Of a DNA stretch of 64,000 bases, positions 1-9,577 are shown in pieces. The DNA is taken from the NCBI GenBank assembly GCA_031257015.1, contig JAIRPK010000001.1, positions 1 to 64,000 on the forward strand, written 5' to 3'. This DNA comes from Tannerellaceae bacterium (lineage in GTDB: Bacteria; Bacteroidota; Bacteroidia; Bacteroidales; Tannerellaceae). The notes beneath the pieces are model-generated. The model saw nothing but the letters and a program-made list of their open reading frames with translations. It was not told the origin of the DNA and did not search any database. Numbering within the stretch: position 1 is the stretch's first letter; each line of letters starts with the position of its first letter. Made by a program: the position numbers and the translations under genes.

Positions 1-790
1 ATCACCCCCCAAAAAACACCCATAAAAACACCAAAAACACAAACATAAAACACCCCAAAAACACACCCCTCAAACACAAAAACACAAACAATAAACAAAC
101 AAAAAACCATCCAATACACAAATAAAAAAACACCCAAAACACCAACAACACACCAGCCAATACCAACACAAAAACACAAACAACACCCTCCAAACCACTC
201 AAACAAAACAACCCCATAAACACAAACCATCAAAATACCAGCACACAAACACAATAAAACCCCAGCCCCAGCCAACATAAATAACCAATAACAACCACCA
301 TAAACACCAATAACCAGGCAACAAAAAAACCAATAACAACCATCATAAACACCCAAAAACACCCCCAAAAACAACAGCCATCCAAACAAAACACACACCC
401 AAAACCAAACCTCAAAACACCAGTATACACAACAATAAAAAACCAGCAATCCAGCCAAAACAAAGAACCCACGCCAACCAAAATACCCCCACCATCACAG
501 CAAACAAAAACAAACAATACAAACCAGCATCCCACCAATATCCCATCCAAGACAAACACCCCAAACCAACCAACATAAAAAACACATAACACCCAATAAA
601 ACAATCCCAAACCAGCCCCCAAAATCCCCCACCCCAACCAAAATAAAAAAGCCATACCAAACAAGATCCTCCACCCATATCAGCCACCAAAAAAACGCCA
701 ACCAAAACAATAAAACCCCCAAATACCAAACAAAAACCACACGCCACACAACCCCAAAAACAAACAACTCCCCACCCAGTCGCCAAACCA
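1..790. other. Extremely A/C-biased noncoding low-complexity region
   Basis: The plus strand is almost only A and C: I count 4 G in the first 300 bases, and T is also rare. There is one internal near-duplication, where the text around 287-306 recurs around 331-352. Long open frames exist on the minus strand but encode only runs of Val, Phe, Leu, Cys, Gly and Trp with no recognisable family, so I do not call genes. The direction of the bias (C and A on plus, G and T on minus) matches the milder C>G skew elsewhere in the window. It may therefore be unconstrained DNA shaped by replication-strand mutation bias (inference). Confidence 0.7.
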
Positions 791-818
791 TCTACCACCC
801 GATTAACGAACCCCATAC

Positions 819-903
819 CGCCCAGTCGACGAACCGCCAACCCACGAGTTGGCGCACCGCAAACCGGCGAGTTGGCACACCGCCAACCCGTGAGTTGGCG
901 ACA
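819..903. repeat. Three 23-bp palindromic tandem repeats
   Basis: The units are 23 nt long. The first and third hold perfect 7-bp inverted repeats, CGCCAAC-n6-GTTGGCG, at 835-854 and 881-900; the middle unit is an imperfect version. A more degenerate unit precedes them from about 819. They could form DNA or RNA hairpins. There is no poly-T next to them, so they do not look like simple terminators. Confidence 0.8.
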
Positions 904-1290
904 CATCACCCGTCCATCTACACAACGCACAACCAGGCAATAGCGCCCCCACCACCCCCACAACATCACCCAACCATACAAAACACCCACCCCGCCTTGC
1001 CAAATCCAATAGCCAAAATCTTCACAAACCACACTCCTCGCGAGAATTGCCCATCATATATGTATATCAACAAATAGACAACACAATTCCACCTGTCCGC
1101 CATAATAAACAGCCGACAGACAGAGACAACTGTAAAAACAACCTGTTATTTATATATATAGATAAATAACAAGCGCAAGCAAAATAATTTAATATTCAGG
1201 AAAGAATCAGGAATGAACGCCCCCCGACGACGCCGGAATAACGAAAGCAATGTAAAGCATGAACGCAGAACGAAACACAGTTTATACAAA
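904..1290. other. Gene-free stretch with an AT-rich hairpin
   Basis: I see no gene here. Positions 1145-1170 form a perfect 9-bp inverted repeat, GTTATTTAT and ATAAATAAC, with an 8-nt loop. It lies about 120 bp beyond the stop of the minus-strand dipeptidase gene and could be a weak terminator for that operon (inference). Confidence 0.45.
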
Positions 1291-1959
1291 TCACTCAATC
1301 ACCCGGTAATCCCGCCTGGCCACATTCCGCGAGCAAGCATTAAAATGCCACCACTCATATATTATAGTGGTAAAGCCGGCCTCCCTCATTATACCCCTGA
1401 GCAAACGCCGATTCAAGTAAGCCTCATGCGATATTTTACCGGTATTCAGCAAATAATCCTCATTATTAATATGCGCCTCCTCGCCAAAGAAATCAAAGGC
1501 CGTTCCCATATCGAGCAGCCTGCCCGACGGGTCAACAATCGTTATATCGACAGCCATCCCATAGTTATGCAACCCACCGCCATTAGCCGGATTACTCACA
1601 TAATTAACCTTAGCAGTCCTTTTCACTAGATCCCACATTTGACGCTGTACAAACATGGGACGAGCAGCATCATATACAAGCAGGCGATAACCCTTTCTCC
1701 TGTTTTTCAACAAGTCGGAAGCCTTCAAAAGCTTGTTCGCGGCATCCGGGTGCAACCATACGGAAGTCAGTCCACGATAAACCGCCCTGCCCATAAAATT
1801 ATCATCAGTCGCATATTTAAAATCCGCCATCAGCGAAGAATCCATACGCGAGACATTTACCATTCCATGTGAAGAGAGATACAAATCCAGTTCATCCGTC
1901 TGTGCCTGTGCAAGAAAAACGGAAAGCGCCAAGGCCGCCAGACAGTATAGTTTTTTCAT
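1291..1959 (-). CDS. D-alanyl-D-alanine dipeptidase, M15D (VanX/DdpX-like), exported
   Basis: A 222-residue protein with an N-terminal signal peptide (about residues 1-19, AQAQ cleavage region). The M15 zinc-peptidase signatures are intact: HNYGMAVD supplies His131 and Asp138, and EWWHF supplies Glu202 and His205; Arg100 in DAARP matches the VanX family Arg. The family cleaves D-Ala-D-Ala, so in the periplasm it would trim or salvage peptidoglycan-derived dipeptide. It follows murI by a single base at the end of the envelope operon, which supports a wall-related role. A vancomycin-resistance role is unlikely because no vanH or vanA is near. Confidence 0.88.
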   Translation of the reverse strand: MKKLYCLAALALSVFLAQAQTDELDLYLSSHGMVNVSRMDSSLMADFKYATDDNFMGRAVYRGLTSVWLHPDAANKLLKASDLLKNRRKGYRLLVYDAARPMFVQRQMWDLVKRTAKVNYVSNPANGGGLHNYGMAVDITIVDPSGRLLDMGTAFDFFGEEAHINNEDYLLNTGKISHEAYLNRRLLRGIMREAGFTTIIYEWWHFNACSRNVARRDYRVIE

Positions 1960-1960
1960 A

Positions 1961-2791
1961 TCATTCCAGCGTAATTTGTTCCGCAGCCACGTTACAGCCG
2001 AGAAAAAAGGAAGCAGCCTCGGTGAATTTGTCCACGGATTCAGTCGTCAGAAAGCGTGAAAGGCTCTGTTTCTCCAGCCGTTTTTCGATTTCCGGATGGC
2101 GTTTGAGATAATCTTTCAAGCTCATTGCAACACATTCTTCCTGTGAGAAGAGGTTGACGCCCGACGTCAGATGACGTTTGATTTGCCTGATCAGTAAAGG
2201 ATAATGCGTACAACCGAGTATCAACGTGTCGATTTGGCGATCTTTCGCCATGATGCTGTCTATGTGTTTTTTTACAAAATAGTCGCCTCCCGGAGTATCA
2301 AACTCATTGTTTTCCACCAACGGCACCCACATTGGGCAAGCCTCGCCCGTCACATGTATATGTGGAAACAAGTTCGATATTTCGATCGTATAAGATTCGG
2401 AAGAGATAGTCCCCGCCGTTCCGAGAACGCCGACATGCTTGCTGCGGCTAATAGCATCAATTCCCTCGACAGTCGGTCGAATCACTCCCAGGACTCGCCT
2501 CGTCATATCGAACATCGGCAAATCCCTCTGCTGAATAGTTCTAAGGGCCTTAGCCGAAGCAGTATTACAACCGAGAATAACCAGTCTGCACCCTTCATCA
2601 AACAGACGTAAGACCGCCTGCCGCGTAAAACGATAAACCAGCTCGAAGGAGCGTGAGCCGTAAGGAGCACGGGCGTTATCGCCCATGTAAACGTAATTAT
2701 ATAAAGGAAGGACTTGCTTAATCTTGTTAAAGATAGTAAGTCCTCCATAACCGGAATCAAATATTCCGATAGCTCCGCCGGAAGTATTCAC
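1961..2791 (-). CDS. murI: Glutamate racemase
   Basis: Makes D-glutamate for the second position of the peptidoglycan stem peptide, in the cytoplasm. The start is taken as GTG at 2791, four bases after the stop of the upstream OmpH gene; it places the conserved IFDSGYGGL motif at residue 10, whereas the longer open frame would add about 40 non-homologous residues inside ompH. The length is then 276 residues, normal for the family. Asp12 and the two catalytic cysteines, Cys75 (GCNTASA) and Cys194 (GCTHYPLL), are present. It is co-transcribed with the OmpH genes upstream and the D-Ala-D-Ala dipeptidase downstream. Confidence 0.93.
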   Translation of the reverse strand: MNTSGGAIGIFDSGYGGLTIFNKIKQVLPLYNYVYMGDNARAPYGSRSFELVYRFTRQAVLRLFDEGCRLVILGCNTASAKALRTIQQRDLPMFDMTRRVLGVIRPTVEGIDAISRSKHVGVLGTAGTISSESYTIEISNLFPHIHVTGEACPMWVPLVENNEFDTPGGDYFVKKHIDSIMAKDRQIDTLILGCTHYPLLIRQIKRHLTSGVNLFSQEECVAMSLKDYLKRHPEIEKRLEKQSLSRFLTTESVDKFTEAASFFLGCNVAAEQITLE

Positions 2792-2795
2792 ATGT

Positions 2796-3302
2796 TTATT
2801 TAATACCGAGCTTGGTTTTGACCAGAGGTGTAACGTCAACGGCAGAGTTGCCTGTATAGAGATAGAGTCCCGGCTCCATATTAACGATATAGGTAAGCCC
2901 CTTTTCGTCGCCAATTTCTTTGATGGCTTTCAGTACTTTTTCTTGAACAGGCTGGATGAGTTTTTGTTGTTTTTCCGGGACATCTTTTTGAGCAAGTTCG
3001 TACAGACTGTTCATGCGTTCTTGAATGTCTTGAATGTCTTGCTGCCGCCTTAATTTAATGTTTTCAGTAAGCGAATCCTGCTGCGCGATATAGTCGGCAT
3101 ACTTCTTTTGATACTCGCTTTGCATAGTTTCCAATTCCTTCTGATACTCCTCCTTTATTTTAGCCATTTCCTTTTCAATATTTGATATTTCAGGCATAGC
3201 CAATAACACCTCTTGAAAATTCACATGAGCGATTTTAATTTCTTGAGCCTGCAAGAGTCCAAATGGAAGAATCACGAACAATGAAATAATTAGCTTCTTC
3301 AT
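2796..3302 (-). CDS. OmpH/Skp family periplasmic chaperone (second copy)
   Basis: A 168-residue protein with a signal peptide (MKKLIISLFVI...LQAQ) followed by the Skp-like region: a beta segment (IKIAHVNFQEVL), then a long charged coiled coil rich in Glu, Lys and Gln (about residues 40-125), then a closing beta segment. Skp family members hold unfolded outer-membrane proteins in the periplasm and hand them to BamA, which is encoded two genes upstream. A Bacteroidota -7 box lies 43-50 bases upstream of the start, so it may also be transcribed on its own. Confidence 0.88.
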   Translation of the reverse strand: MKKLIISLFVILPFGLLQAQEIKIAHVNFQEVLLAMPEISNIEKEMAKIKEEYQKELETMQSEYQKKYADYIAQQDSLTENIKLRRQQDIQDIQERMNSLYELAQKDVPEKQQKLIQPVQEKVLKAIKEIGDEKGLTYIVNMEPGLYLYTGNSAVDVTPLVKTKLGIK

Positions 3303-3344
3303 CTTATATAAATTAATTTATTAATAATCGTTTTTTCAATACTA

Positions 3345-3352
3345 CAAAATTA
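3345..3352 (-). promoter_or_regulatory. Candidate -7 box for the second ompH gene
   Basis: Minus-strand TAATTTTG fits the Bacteroidota -7 consensus TAnnTTTG. It sits between the two ompH genes, 43 bases upstream of the ATG. The -33 element is not clear. Confidence 0.45.
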
Positions 3353-3357
3353 AACAG

Positions 3358-3873
3358 TTATTTTGAATAGCCTAATTTTCGCAGGACTTCGTTGCTTATA
3401 TCAATCTTTGGGGAAGCAAAGATTATACTAGCTGCGGAAGCTCTGTCGAGGACAACTTGATAATTATTATTCTCGGCAATTTCCTTTACGACTGTGTATA
3501 TTTCATCCTGAATAGGCTTCATTAGACTTTCTCTTTTTTTGTAGAGTTCACCTTCTGGCCCAAAGTATTTGCGTTTTAATTCTTGGGCAGCCTGTTCTTT
3601 TTTTACTATTTCTTCTTCGCGTTTATTTTTCATCTCCGGAGATAAAAATACCAGTTCACTTTGATATGTTTTATACATATTTTGAGCTTCCTGTTGGATA
3701 GCTTCCACTTCGTTTTGCCATTTTTGAGAGACTTGATTCAGCTGTTCATTTGTCATCTCATAAGCAGGAATATTCTTTAATATATACTCCATGTCTATCA
3801 ATGCAAACTTCTGTGCATTCATAGATAAAGAAATGAGAAGAAAGAGGGTTGACATTAAAATAATCTTTTTCAT
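3358..3873 (-). CDS. OmpH/Skp family periplasmic chaperone (first copy)
   Basis: A 171-residue protein starting at MKKIILMSTLF; the open frame extends upstream into bamA but the signal peptide fixes this start. After cleavage near MNAQ the protein has the Skp layout: FALIDMEYIL, a central Lys/Glu/Gln-rich coiled coil, and a C-terminal segment IVFASPKIDIS-like. It is a diverged paralogue of the next gene. Placement 37 bp after bamA is the usual Bacteroidota arrangement and supports a role in outer-membrane protein assembly. Confidence 0.88.
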   Translation of the reverse strand: MKKIILMSTLFLLISLSMNAQKFALIDMEYILKNIPAYEMTNEQLNQVSQKWQNEVEAIQQEAQNMYKTYQSELVFLSPEMKNKREEEIVKKEQAAQELKRKYFGPEGELYKKRESLMKPIQDEIYTVVKEIAENNNYQVVLDRASAASIIFASPKIDISNEVLRKLGYSK

Positions 3874-3910
3874 AATCTTTATTATTTTTATTTTTCCAAT
3901 ATAATTATAC

Positions 3911-6601
3911 TTAAAACTCTTGGCCGAGAATGAAATGAAAATGACTTCCTCCTCTTTTGGTGGAATAATCTGGCACATCAAAACCATAAGCCCAATCAAT
4001 TCCCATCAGCCCTATCATGGGCAGGAATATTCTCACGCCCACACCCGCCGAACGTTTCAACGCTAACGGATTGAACAGTTTCAGTTCCGGCCAAGCATTT
4101 CCTGCTTCGACAAATACAAGTCCAAAAATTGTAGAGGAAGGCTCAAGCAAAAACGGATAACGCAACTCCATACTCAAACGCGAGTAAGCATATCCGGCAG
4201 GCGCTCCATTACCTGCAAGACCACCGTTTTCATAGCCACGCAACCCGATAGTTTCAGTTCCATAAGTGGAAGAATAGCCACTCATGCCGTCTCCTCCCAC
4301 ATAGAATGTTTCAAAAGGAGATCTTTTGTATTTATTGTAAGAACCAAGAAATCCATATTCCACACGTGTCATTAAGACTGGCGTACGCTTAACCGTTTCC
4401 ATTGGCAGAAGCGGAGAGAATACTTTGGCTTTAAACTTCCACTTATGATACTCTAGCATTCTATACTTAATTTGATTGCCTGCTTCGGAATTTTCCAGCG
4501 CAGCATAATCCTTACCATCAAACAATGAATAAGGCGGAGTTGCACTTACTGAAAATGAAAATTGCGAACCTCGACGAGTATATAGTGGATTGTCTATTGA
4601 ACTGCGTTGGAGAAGAAGCTCAACATTAACATTATGGCTCTGACCATTCGTAAAGCCAACATAATAATAAGACGACATATCCCAGTTACGCAACATATAC
4701 AACTGATAATTCAACGAAGCCATAAACTGGAAATAATCGTCTGGCCAATTCAAGCGTTTGCCATAACCAACTGATGCCCCTATCACCATCATATATTTAT
4801 TAGGATCATATGCCAATTCTATATTATTATAATAACTCGAACTATTATAGCCGCTACCATAATAACCTGAATAATAAGGATCATAGTATCCTGAATTACT
4901 ATACATATTACTAAAGTAACTGTTACTATATCCAGTTTGCTTAGAGAAATAAGCACTTACACTCAAAGCGTTCGGGCGTTTTCCTCCAAACCAAGGATCC
5001 ATGAAAGATATACTGTACATCTGATAATAGCGTCCATTGGTTTGTCCACTCAACGTTAACGTTTGTCCTTCGCCTTGAGGTATGATACCACCTTTATACG
5101 TACTCGGATTCAAAAAATTCTTAACAGAAAAGTTAGTAAACTTCAAACTTAACCGCCCGATAATACCTGATTGGCCCCATCCTGCAGAAAACTCCACTTG
5201 ATCATTAGCTTTGGACACCAACGGGAATTGAATATCAACCGTTCCATTTTCAGGATTCGGCACTGGGACTGGATTTAGGTTTTCAGGATCGAAATGTCCC
5301 ATCTGCGCCAATTCGCGAACCGAGCGAATTAAAGCCTCGCGATTAAACAGCTCTCCCGGCTTAACGCGAAGTTCTCGTCTGATAATATCCTCATACAAGC
5401 GGTCATTACCTTCGATAATAATACGATTGATCGTAGCTTGCGGCCCTTCTTGAACACGGATCTCTAGCGAAATAGAATCATTCTCTGCCTCTATTTCAAC
5501 CGGATCCGCATTGAAAAACAAATAACCGTGATTCATATAGACATTCGCTACAGCATCATCATTGGAAAACAAATGCTCGTTCAACTTTTTTTGATTATAT
5601 ACATCCCCCGATTTCATTTGCAGCAACATTTCCAGCAACTCAGTTGAATAATGCGTATTCCCAACGAAAGTAATGTTCTTCAAATAATACTTCCGCCCCT
5701 CATCAACGGTGAGATATATGGCGACCTTTTTCTCGTTCAAGCTCACGATACTATCTGAAATCAAGGTCGCATCTCTGTATCCAAATTCATTATACTTACT
5801 GATGATGTTCGACTTATCCTTATCATATTCCTCAGACGTAAACTTTTTCGTGCTAAACATTTCCAAAATACTTGTCTTAAATCTGCGCTTGAGCGAAAAC
5901 GTCTCGTTGGTTTTCTTCATCGCCTTTTTCAACTGCATATCAGTCAAAGCACTGTTGCCGATAAATATGATCTGGTCTATTTTGGTTTTCTCGTTCTTAT
6001 CTATGCGAATGTCCACGATAACTTCACCCTCATGCGCCAAATCATCCTTTTGAATAATATCAACATCTACGTTTTTAAAACCTTTAGCGTCAAAATATTT
6101 TTTGATAAGCGTCTTTGCTCTGTCAACAATATTAGGTGTCATTTGGTAGCCTTTCCTGAATCCCAATCGAGCCTCAAGTTCTTCCCGTTCACCTTTCTTT
6201 ATTCCACTATAATTAACTTGCGAGATACGTGGACGTTGCTTTAACTTTATTTCAAGCCAAATCTGATTGCCATCAATTTTCGTCGCAAGTATTTGCGGGT
6301 CATAGAATAAACCATGGCGATCGATGCGCTTAATTGCACCCGTAATCTCCTCGCCAGGCACCGTAACCATATCCCCAACAGATAAACCTGTGATACCAAT
6401 GATAGTAAAATCTTCATACTGTTCCTTCTTCACCCCTGACACAGTTATCCCTGCAATCTGATATTTCTTGGGCGTAAGCGAGTATGAAATAACCGGAACT
6501 GGCAGTTGCTGTTCCACCTTAGTTGTATCAACTACTTCCTGCGCAACAGCTTCAAAAACAAAGCACACGGGAATAATAAACATTAGGACTTTCTTATACA
6601 T
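3911..6601 (-). CDS. bamA: Outer membrane protein assembly factor BamA (Omp85)
   Basis: An 896-residue essential insertase that folds beta-barrel proteins into the outer membrane. It has a signal peptide, then a chain of POTRA repeats (about residues 45-465) and a C-terminal 16-strand Omp85 barrel ending in aromatic LGQEF, the typical C-terminal signal. An extracellular loop around residues 555-590 is rich in Tyr, Ser, Gly and Asn, an insertion longer than in proteobacterial BamA. It follows uppS by 21 bp and precedes two OmpH chaperones in one minus-strand operon. Confidence 0.95.
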   Translation of the reverse strand: MYKKVLMFIIPVCFVFEAVAQEVVDTTKVEQQLPVPVISYSLTPKKYQIAGITVSGVKKEQYEDFTIIGITGLSVGDMVTVPGEEITGAIKRIDRHGLFYDPQILATKIDGNQIWLEIKLKQRPRISQVNYSGIKKGEREELEARLGFRKGYQMTPNIVDRAKTLIKKYFDAKGFKNVDVDIIQKDDLAHEGEVIVDIRIDKNEKTKIDQIIFIGNSALTDMQLKKAMKKTNETFSLKRRFKTSILEMFSTKKFTSEEYDKDKSNIISKYNEFGYRDATLISDSIVSLNEKKVAIYLTVDEGRKYYLKNITFVGNTHYSTELLEMLLQMKSGDVYNQKKLNEHLFSNDDAVANVYMNHGYLFFNADPVEIEAENDSISLEIRVQEGPQATINRIIIEGNDRLYEDIIRRELRVKPGELFNREALIRSVRELAQMGHFDPENLNPVPVPNPENGTVDIQFPLVSKANDQVEFSAGWGQSGIIGRLSLKFTNFSVKNFLNPSTYKGGIIPQGEGQTLTLSGQTNGRYYQMYSISFMDPWFGGKRPNALSVSAYFSKQTGYSNSYFSNMYSNSGYYDPYYSGYYGSGYNSSSYYNNIELAYDPNKYMMVIGASVGYGKRLNWPDDYFQFMASLNYQLYMLRNWDMSSYYYVGFTNGQSHNVNVELLLQRSSIDNPLYTRRGSQFSFSVSATPPYSLFDGKDYAALENSEAGNQIKYRMLEYHKWKFKAKVFSPLLPMETVKRTPVLMTRVEYGFLGSYNKYKRSPFETFYVGGDGMSGYSSTYGTETIGLRGYENGGLAGNGAPAGYAYSRLSMELRYPFLLEPSSTIFGLVFVEAGNAWPELKLFNPLALKRSAGVGVRIFLPMIGLMGIDWAYGFDVPDYSTKRGGSHFHFILGQEF

Positions 6602-6622
6602 ATATTATTATGCTATGTTTCG

Positions 6623-7366
6623 TTATAAGTTTAATTGCTCGCTCGTTCTGCCGAAACGTCTTTCGCGCTGCTGGTAATATAATATCGCTTCATATAGATT
6701 CTCTTCTCTGAAATCTGGCCAAAAAGCATCTGTAAAATATAATTCCGAGTACGAGATCTGCCATAAGAGAAAGTTACTCAACCTCTTCTCCCCCCCCGTC
6801 CGCACCAAGAGGTCTGGATCCGGCATGTTCCTGGTCGTCAGATGCGCCGCGATCGTAGCCTCATTTATATCGGCAATATTCAGATTACCGTCAATCACCT
6901 CTGCGACTAATTGCCGGGCCGCTTCGGTAATCTCCCACCGCGATGAATAACTCAGGGCAAGTACAAGAGTAGTCCCGGTATTTGCCGACGTTTTCCTTAT
7001 GCAATCCATCAACGTCTTGTAAGCCGCCTCCGGCAACAAATCAACTTTGCCTATTACCATGAGTCTTACATTATTCTTCATCAAGTCCGCCGTTTCCCTT
7101 TCGATTGCGATCACAAGCAACTCCATCAATGCTTTCACTTCTGCTTCCGGACGCTTCCAGTTCTCGTTAGAGAAAGTATAAACCGTTAAGTAAGGCAAGC
7201 CTATTGCCGTTGCTGCCTCGACGACCTTGCGGACGGATACGACACCCTCCTCGTGACCGAAACACCTGTCAAGGCCTCGCGCCTTAGCCCATCGTCCGTT
7301 GCCGTCCATAATGATAGCAACATGCCGCGGTATCGGACTTTTTTTTATTTCTTCAATTAATGACAT
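6623..7366 (-). CDS. uppS: Undecaprenyl diphosphate synthase (cis-prenyltransferase)
   Basis: A 247-residue enzyme that condenses isopentenyl diphosphate onto farnesyl diphosphate to make the C55 lipid carrier for peptidoglycan and surface glycans. The motif [13 protein letters not shown] (Asp21) binds the diphosphate, SNENWKRP and the late [15 protein letters not shown] and DFWP-like motifs are all present. Length is normal. It lies 15 bp after the DUF6089 gene and just before bamA, a conserved Bacteroidota envelope order. Confidence 0.95.
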   Translation of the reverse strand: MSLIEEIKKSPIPRHVAIIMDGNGRWAKARGLDRCFGHEEGVVSVRKVVEAATAIGLPYLTVYTFSNENWKRPEAEVKALMELLVIAIERETADLMKNNVRLMVIGKVDLLPEAAYKTLMDCIRKTSANTGTTLVLALSYSSRWEITEAARQLVAEVIDGNLNIADINEATIAAHLTTRNMPDPDLLVRTGGEKRLSNFLLWQISYSELYFTDAFWPDFREENLYEAILYYQQRERRFGRTSEQLNL

Positions 7367-7381
7367 TCGTTAGTATTCGTT

Positions 7382-8086
7382 TTAATCCGAAAGACTTCTA
7401 TTGTTACATGTTCCACATCGCAGGCCAAAATCCCATGTGACGGAAATCAAAAGTAAGGAATACCAATCCTGGTTCTTCAATCTGCTTCCGCTAATCCTGT
7501 ATGGATTATCAAGCATGGCATTGCTGTCATCCGTCGCATCCAAATCATCTCCAAACAACTTGCGCATGGAAAATTCACATCCCAAATTAATCCGGCTCAA
7601 CACCTTATACTTCAACCCCACTCCTGCAGGAATATTCACACCCGCAAAAGTCCTGGCCGAACCAGGCGCCACAGTCAAACCTAAGCCCAAGAGCACATAC
7701 GGCGTAAACCGCCGCGCATTAATATAGGCAAATTTGTCGCTATACGGGAAGAAATTAAACTCCAGCTGACCACCGGCCTCAAACAAATTCCTGCGAAAAG
7801 AAGCCTGAGCATTGCCGGGGAAGACATTTTCCAATCCCCGCGTCGTTCCCGACACTTGTCCCCAGATCAAGCCGGTCTTCACCGCCCATCTGAAGTTAGG
7901 ATTATATCTGAACACTCCCCCCAGCGCCGGATTCATTGCTTTGAAGAGTGCATTTTTATTCACGTCACCCATATAAAACGCTCCGCCGACTGCTCCGCCT
8001 ATTTCATATTTATATTCCTGCGCATTGAGCTGTGAAAACAATGCCAGCATCGGAAAAAACAAGAGTATTTGCTTGTGAGACCCCAT
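7382..8086 (-). CDS. DUF6089 family outer-membrane beta-barrel protein
   Basis: A 234-residue protein with signal peptide (cleavage near LNAQ) and alternating beta strands with many aromatic and Gly residues (GGAVGGAFYMGDVN, VLLGLGLTVAPG), typical of a small 8-stranded barrel. The DUF6089 family is found in Bacteroidota next to uppS and bamA; its biochemical role is not established to my knowledge. The C-terminus carries two Cys (CGTC). Operon position suggests a part in envelope biogenesis (inference). Confidence 0.8.
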   Translation of the reverse strand: MGSHKQILLFFPMLALFSQLNAQEYKYEIGGAVGGAFYMGDVNKNALFKAMNPALGGVFRYNPNFRWAVKTGLIWGQVSGTTRGLENVFPGNAQASFRRNLFEAGGQLEFNFFPYSDKFAYINARRFTPYVLLGLGLTVAPGSARTFAGVNIPAGVGLKYKVLSRINLGCEFSMRKLFGDDLDATDDSNAMLDNPYRISGSRLKNQDWYSLLLISVTWDFGLRCGTCNNRSLSD

Positions 8087-8098
8087 CCGAAGATTCGC

Positions 8099-9487
8099 TT
8101 ACTTCTCCTTGTCGAAGCCCAGACGGAAGATTCGCCCACGCCAGATTTCGTCCGTATGGGACACATCCTTCAGCGTTTTCCCTCCGAACATATATATATA
8201 ATTATATGAGTCTGTCGCAATGGAAGAATACCCCCTGCCGGCGTAATCACCGGGAAAGAGAATCAGAGAATCGTTCGCAGCCCAGGTAATTCCATTGTCC
8301 TTGGAGAAGTATATATCCTTTAGCCCCGCCCCATTCTTGTCCAGACCTCCAAGAAGGAAAAACTTTCCGTCATAGACCGTCAGCGCGGCTCCTTCACGTT
8401 CGCTGAAGTCCGCCCTTCCGCTGCGGGAGAGCAAAGCCCATTGCAAAGCGTCTGACGTTGCCCAAACCGTATTCGTCGGCTTATTGTTTTTATCCAACCC
8501 TGTGGCAATCATCAGGTATTCAAAACCAAGGCGCTCGTAAGCGACACTGCCGAAAGCTCTGCGGGGGAATCCGTCCGGCACCGCCTCGCCCTTTGTCCAT
8601 TGGCCATCTTCGGTCATGCCTGCAAAAGATAAGCCGGCATCGGCCTCAATAATTGCGGCAAGCACCGCCGACTTGTTCCTGTCCGCCTTCAAGGCTCCGA
8701 GCAGGGTCACGATCTTCGGCGTATTTTCAACAAGCTTCCAGTTCTTTCCATCTGATGATGAATATAATTGTCCCTGAGCAACGTTACCCGACGCGGAAAT
8801 CTGCAGCCCGTCAGTAACAGCGGCGTACAAGCAACCTCCGAAAGATGAGATTTGCGCGAGGTTCGCCTGCAACGGCAATCCGTTCACCGTTACCTCTGCC
8901 CATTCATTGATGTTTACTGACGTAAACAGACGCACTGCGTTATTAGTCTTTTGAAACATCAGCCATTCGCCGTTAAATTCAACGACCTTCTCGTCCACGG
9001 CAGCAATGCCCGTAACAGGTGAAACCAAGCGAGTCCACGCCAGCGAATCCGGTTGCACCTGATGTATATTAATGTAAGCCTTGTAAACTTTCTTGTTGAA
9101 GCCGTCGTAGGCATAAACGGTGAACTGCACCGGTTTGGAAAAATTCAACGAATCGGTTCCGTTCCATGCGACAGCGGAATCTCCCACTGCTTCTTGAAGA
9201 ACCTTCACGCCCGCGGTATATCCCCCCCGATAAGTCATGGAGCAGATCACCTTCTCGACTTTCGTTCCGTAAGGAAGGGAGTCATAATTAAATATGGTTC
9301 CGTTTATTTGGTCTATGGTGAAGCTCACGTTTTTAAGATAGGCAGCCGAATCGTGCGAGAGAACAAACGTGGCAATTTGCGCATCCTTGTACAACGTCAA
9401 ATCGGCTTCTTCGCTCCCACCCAAACATGATGTCATCAACATAGCGACGAATCCGTTCATTAAAAATAATATTAAGTATTTCTTCAT
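8099..9487 (-). CDS. DUF6242 lipoprotein with kelch/sialidase-like propeller
   Basis: A 462-residue lipoprotein (lipobox TSC at Cys21 followed by Leu-Gly-Gly). An N-terminal beta domain of about 120 residues is followed by a repeat-rich propeller region with SSDGKNW, TSDALQW and SKDNGITW motifs resembling BNR/kelch blades. The family is conserved at the head of the uppS-bamA cluster in Bacteroidales. Function is unknown. It has its own promoter-like box 35-42 bp upstream and leads the operon, 12 bp before DUF6089. Confidence 0.8.
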   Translation of the reverse strand: MKKYLILFLMNGFVAMLMTSCLGGSEEADLTLYKDAQIATFVLSHDSAAYLKNVSFTIDQINGTIFNYDSLPYGTKVEKVICSMTYRGGYTAGVKVLQEAVGDSAVAWNGTDSLNFSKPVQFTVYAYDGFNKKVYKAYINIHQVQPDSLAWTRLVSPVTGIAAVDEKVVEFNGEWLMFQKTNNAVRLFTSVNINEWAEVTVNGLPLQANLAQISSFGGCLYAAVTDGLQISASGNVAQGQLYSSSDGKNWKLVENTPKIVTLLGALKADRNKSAVLAAIIEADAGLSFAGMTEDGQWTKGEAVPDGFPRRAFGSVAYERLGFEYLMIATGLDKNNKPTNTVWATSDALQWALLSRSGRADFSEREGAALTVYDGKFFLLGGLDKNGAGLKDIYFSKDNGITWAANDSLILFPGDYAGRGYSSIATDSYNYIYMFGGKTLKDVSHTDEIWRGRIFRLGFDKEK

Positions 9488-9521
9488 CTTATCCTTACAA
9501 GATTGATTTTCTATTGGGAAG

Positions 9522-9529
9522 CAAATGTA
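9522..9529 (-). promoter_or_regulatory. Candidate -7 box for the DUF6242-bamA operon
   Basis: Minus-strand TACATTTG matches TAnnTTTG, 35-42 bases upstream of the first ATG of the envelope operon. Confidence 0.5.
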
Positions 9530-9577
9530 GAAACATTTTTCTACAAACTATCGCCAAGCCAAATATTTATAATTGTT

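Noticed and set aside
2-1032. Several minus-strand open frames of up to 206 codons
   Set aside because: Composition is Val/Phe/Leu/Cys/Gly/Trp only, caused by the G/T-only strand; overlapping frames are all open.
1291-1959. Vancomycin resistance (vanX)
   Set aside because: The protein is exported and next to murI; there is no D-lactate ligase or vanH. A wall-turnover dipeptidase fits better.
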